Source of the DNA: JBBKWQ01 sp037969115
GTDB lineage: Bacteria; Actinomycetota; Acidimicrobiia; Acidimicrobiales; Ilumatobacteraceae
Assembly (NCBI GenBank): GCA_037969115.1
Contig: JBBKWQ010000169.1
Location: 1-50,142 of the forward strand
Length of the DNA stretch: 50,142 nt
Direction: 5' to 3'
Each line of letters starts with the position of its first letter. Position 1 is the stretch's first letter. A program made the translations under genes and the position numbers. Below, piece after piece: positions 49,375-50,142 of the stretch. The notes beneath the pieces were generated by a model. It was not told the origin of the DNA. It saw only the letters and a list, made by a program, of their open reading frames with translations, and ran no database searches.

Positions 49375-49994
49375 GATGCGTCCTCCTCGAGACTTCGACG
49401 CAGCGCCGAGATGGCCCGATGGAGCAGCACGGCAACGTTGCCCCGGCTGACGCCGAGTGCGGTGGCCGTTTCGACAGGGGTGAGCTCGGAGAGGAATCTG
49501 AGCGAGATCACTGCCTGATACCGCTCGGGCAGGTCGCCGAGTGCTTCGAGAACGTGGTGGCTGTCGATTGCCGAGTCGACGGCTGCGAGCGCGTCAACGT
49601 GATTTCGGATGTAACCGCCGTCGGCCGGGATCTCGCCCCGCGAGGTGGCCAGGTGCTCTCGCTGCATCCGGCGTGATCGAGAACGCATCGTGCTGGCCAT
49701 CTCGTTTGCGGCGATGCGGAACACCCACGGTCGGAATCGGTCACCATCGTCGTCGAGTCGATCGAGTGACCGCCATGCCTTCTCGAAGGCAACGGCCGTG
49801 ATGTCGTCGGCGATGTCGGCAGATCGCGTACGGCGTTGCGCGAACGTGTGCACGGCTGTCGCATGTCGTCGAAACAGCATGCCGAACGCGGCCTGGTCCC
49901 CCGCCAGAGCGCGGGAAACAAGCGCTCCGTCGTCGGGAACGCTCGCGCCCGCACTGGTGTCAACGGACGCTCCGCCACGATCGCGTTGTCTCAG
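49371..49994 (-). CDS. ECF RNA polymerase sigma factor, start uncertain
   Basis: This is a sigma-70 family regulator. Region 2 runs from DDGALVSRALAGDQAAFGMLFRRH (just upstream of ATG 49880) to DDITAVAFEKAWRSLDR and FRPWVFRIAANEMAS; region 4 is LPERYQAVISLRFLSELTPVETATALGVSRGNVAVLLHRAISALRR. The ATG at 49880 would delete the start of region 2. No ATG, GTG or TTG lies in frame from there to the right edge of the window. A CTG at 49994 preceded by AAGGGAG is a possible start, used here. It is translationally coupled to the Thr-rich membrane protein. Downstream of 49995 I see no other gene. Confidence 0.8.
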   Translation of the reverse strand: MRQRDRGGASVDTSAGASVPDDGALVSRALAGDQAAFGMLFRRHATAVHTFAQRRTRSADIADDITAVAFEKAWRSLDRLDDDGDRFRPWVFRIAANEMASTMRSRSRRMQREHLATSRGEIPADGGYIRNHVDALAAVDSAIDSHHVLEALGDLPERYQAVISLRFLSELTPVETATALGVSRGNVAVLLHRAISALRRSLEEDAS

Positions 49995-50142
49995 CTCGCC
50001 GGCTCCCTTCTGGGCTTCTCGTTCGTGCGGGGCGCCCGGTCGCGCGTCGAAGCTCGGGTTTTCTCCGCTTGCTGTGATTCGTTTCGATCGTCGGTCACGG
50101 CCGGCGGCGAGGCCGGTCGGTTCGGCGGGGGCTGAGGGGTGT

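Noticed and set aside
1..50142. TGA reassigned to Trp or Gly throughout (alternative genetic code)
   Set aside because: TGA ends many genes correctly here (for example mmsA, sufD, Rieske), with overlapping starts.
1..50142. Mobile elements, CRISPR arrays, tRNA or rRNA genes
   Set aside because: No transposase, integrase, repeat-spacer pattern, cloverleaf or rRNA segment was seen on reading.

Overview
The window is chromosomal DNA of a high-GC actinobacterium. GTG starts are common, adjoining genes often overlap by ATGA or GTGA, and the content (F420-type oxidoreductase, MocR regulator, SufU-type SUF system, LytR-CpsA-Psr protein, Acidimicrobiia-like small Cys protein beside sufB) suggests a marine or aquatic relative of Ilumatobacter (class Acidimicrobiia). 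The taxonomic assignment is inference. I saw no rRNA, tRNA, CRISPR array, insertion sequence or prophage gene, and no intergenic gap above 300 bases.

Layout. 1-8.2 kb: a truncated MFS exporter, a minus-strand group (TauE/SafE exporter, HrpB helicase, thioredoxin-fold protein), an eIF2B-like protein, a GNAT acetyltransferase, an HExxH protein and a SAM methyltransferase interrupted by an in-frame TGA. 8.2-21 kb: a reductive pyrimidine catabolism locus. It holds a class III aminotransferase, a MocR regulator, beta-ureidopropionase, dihydropyrimidinase, MmsA, an LLM-class (F420/FMN) oxidoreductase and a four-gene NMT1/THI5-like ABC importer. A desaturase gene lies inside it. The two divergent promoter regions share a near-identical operator, with a second half-site exactly 22 bp away in each, which ties the distant aminotransferase to the main operon. 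No classical dihydropyrimidine dehydrogenase is present, so the LLM enzyme is a candidate for the missing first step.

21-35.7 kb: housekeeping and accessory genes (DUF427, HAD, probable methylsuccinyl-CoA dehydrogenase, LOG, serine hydrolase, lysylphosphatidylglycerol-synthase-like membrane protein, MaoC, MutY, metallo-hydrolase, MauE-like, TerC behind a yybP-ykoY manganese riboswitch, oligopeptidase B). Two more genes here carry an in-frame TGA exactly where a redox cysteine is expected: a peroxiredoxin-like protein (U-L-P-C) and a UGSC-family protein (U-G-S-C). With the methyltransferase (C-U), that makes three probable selenoproteins within about 22 kb.

35.7-46.8 kb: a SUF iron-sulfur cluster locus split into two facing transcription units, ferredoxin-sufB-(frameshifted small Cys protein)-sufD-Rieske-sufC1 on plus and sufC2-sufS-sufU-thioesterase on minus, with acyl-CoA dehydrogenase, MFS and YbaK genes between. 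Three suf promoters carry related palindromes, which suggests one shared regulator. 46.9-50.1 kb: a LytR-CpsA-Psr protein facing a Thr-rich membrane protein and an ECF sigma factor whose start codon is not evident.
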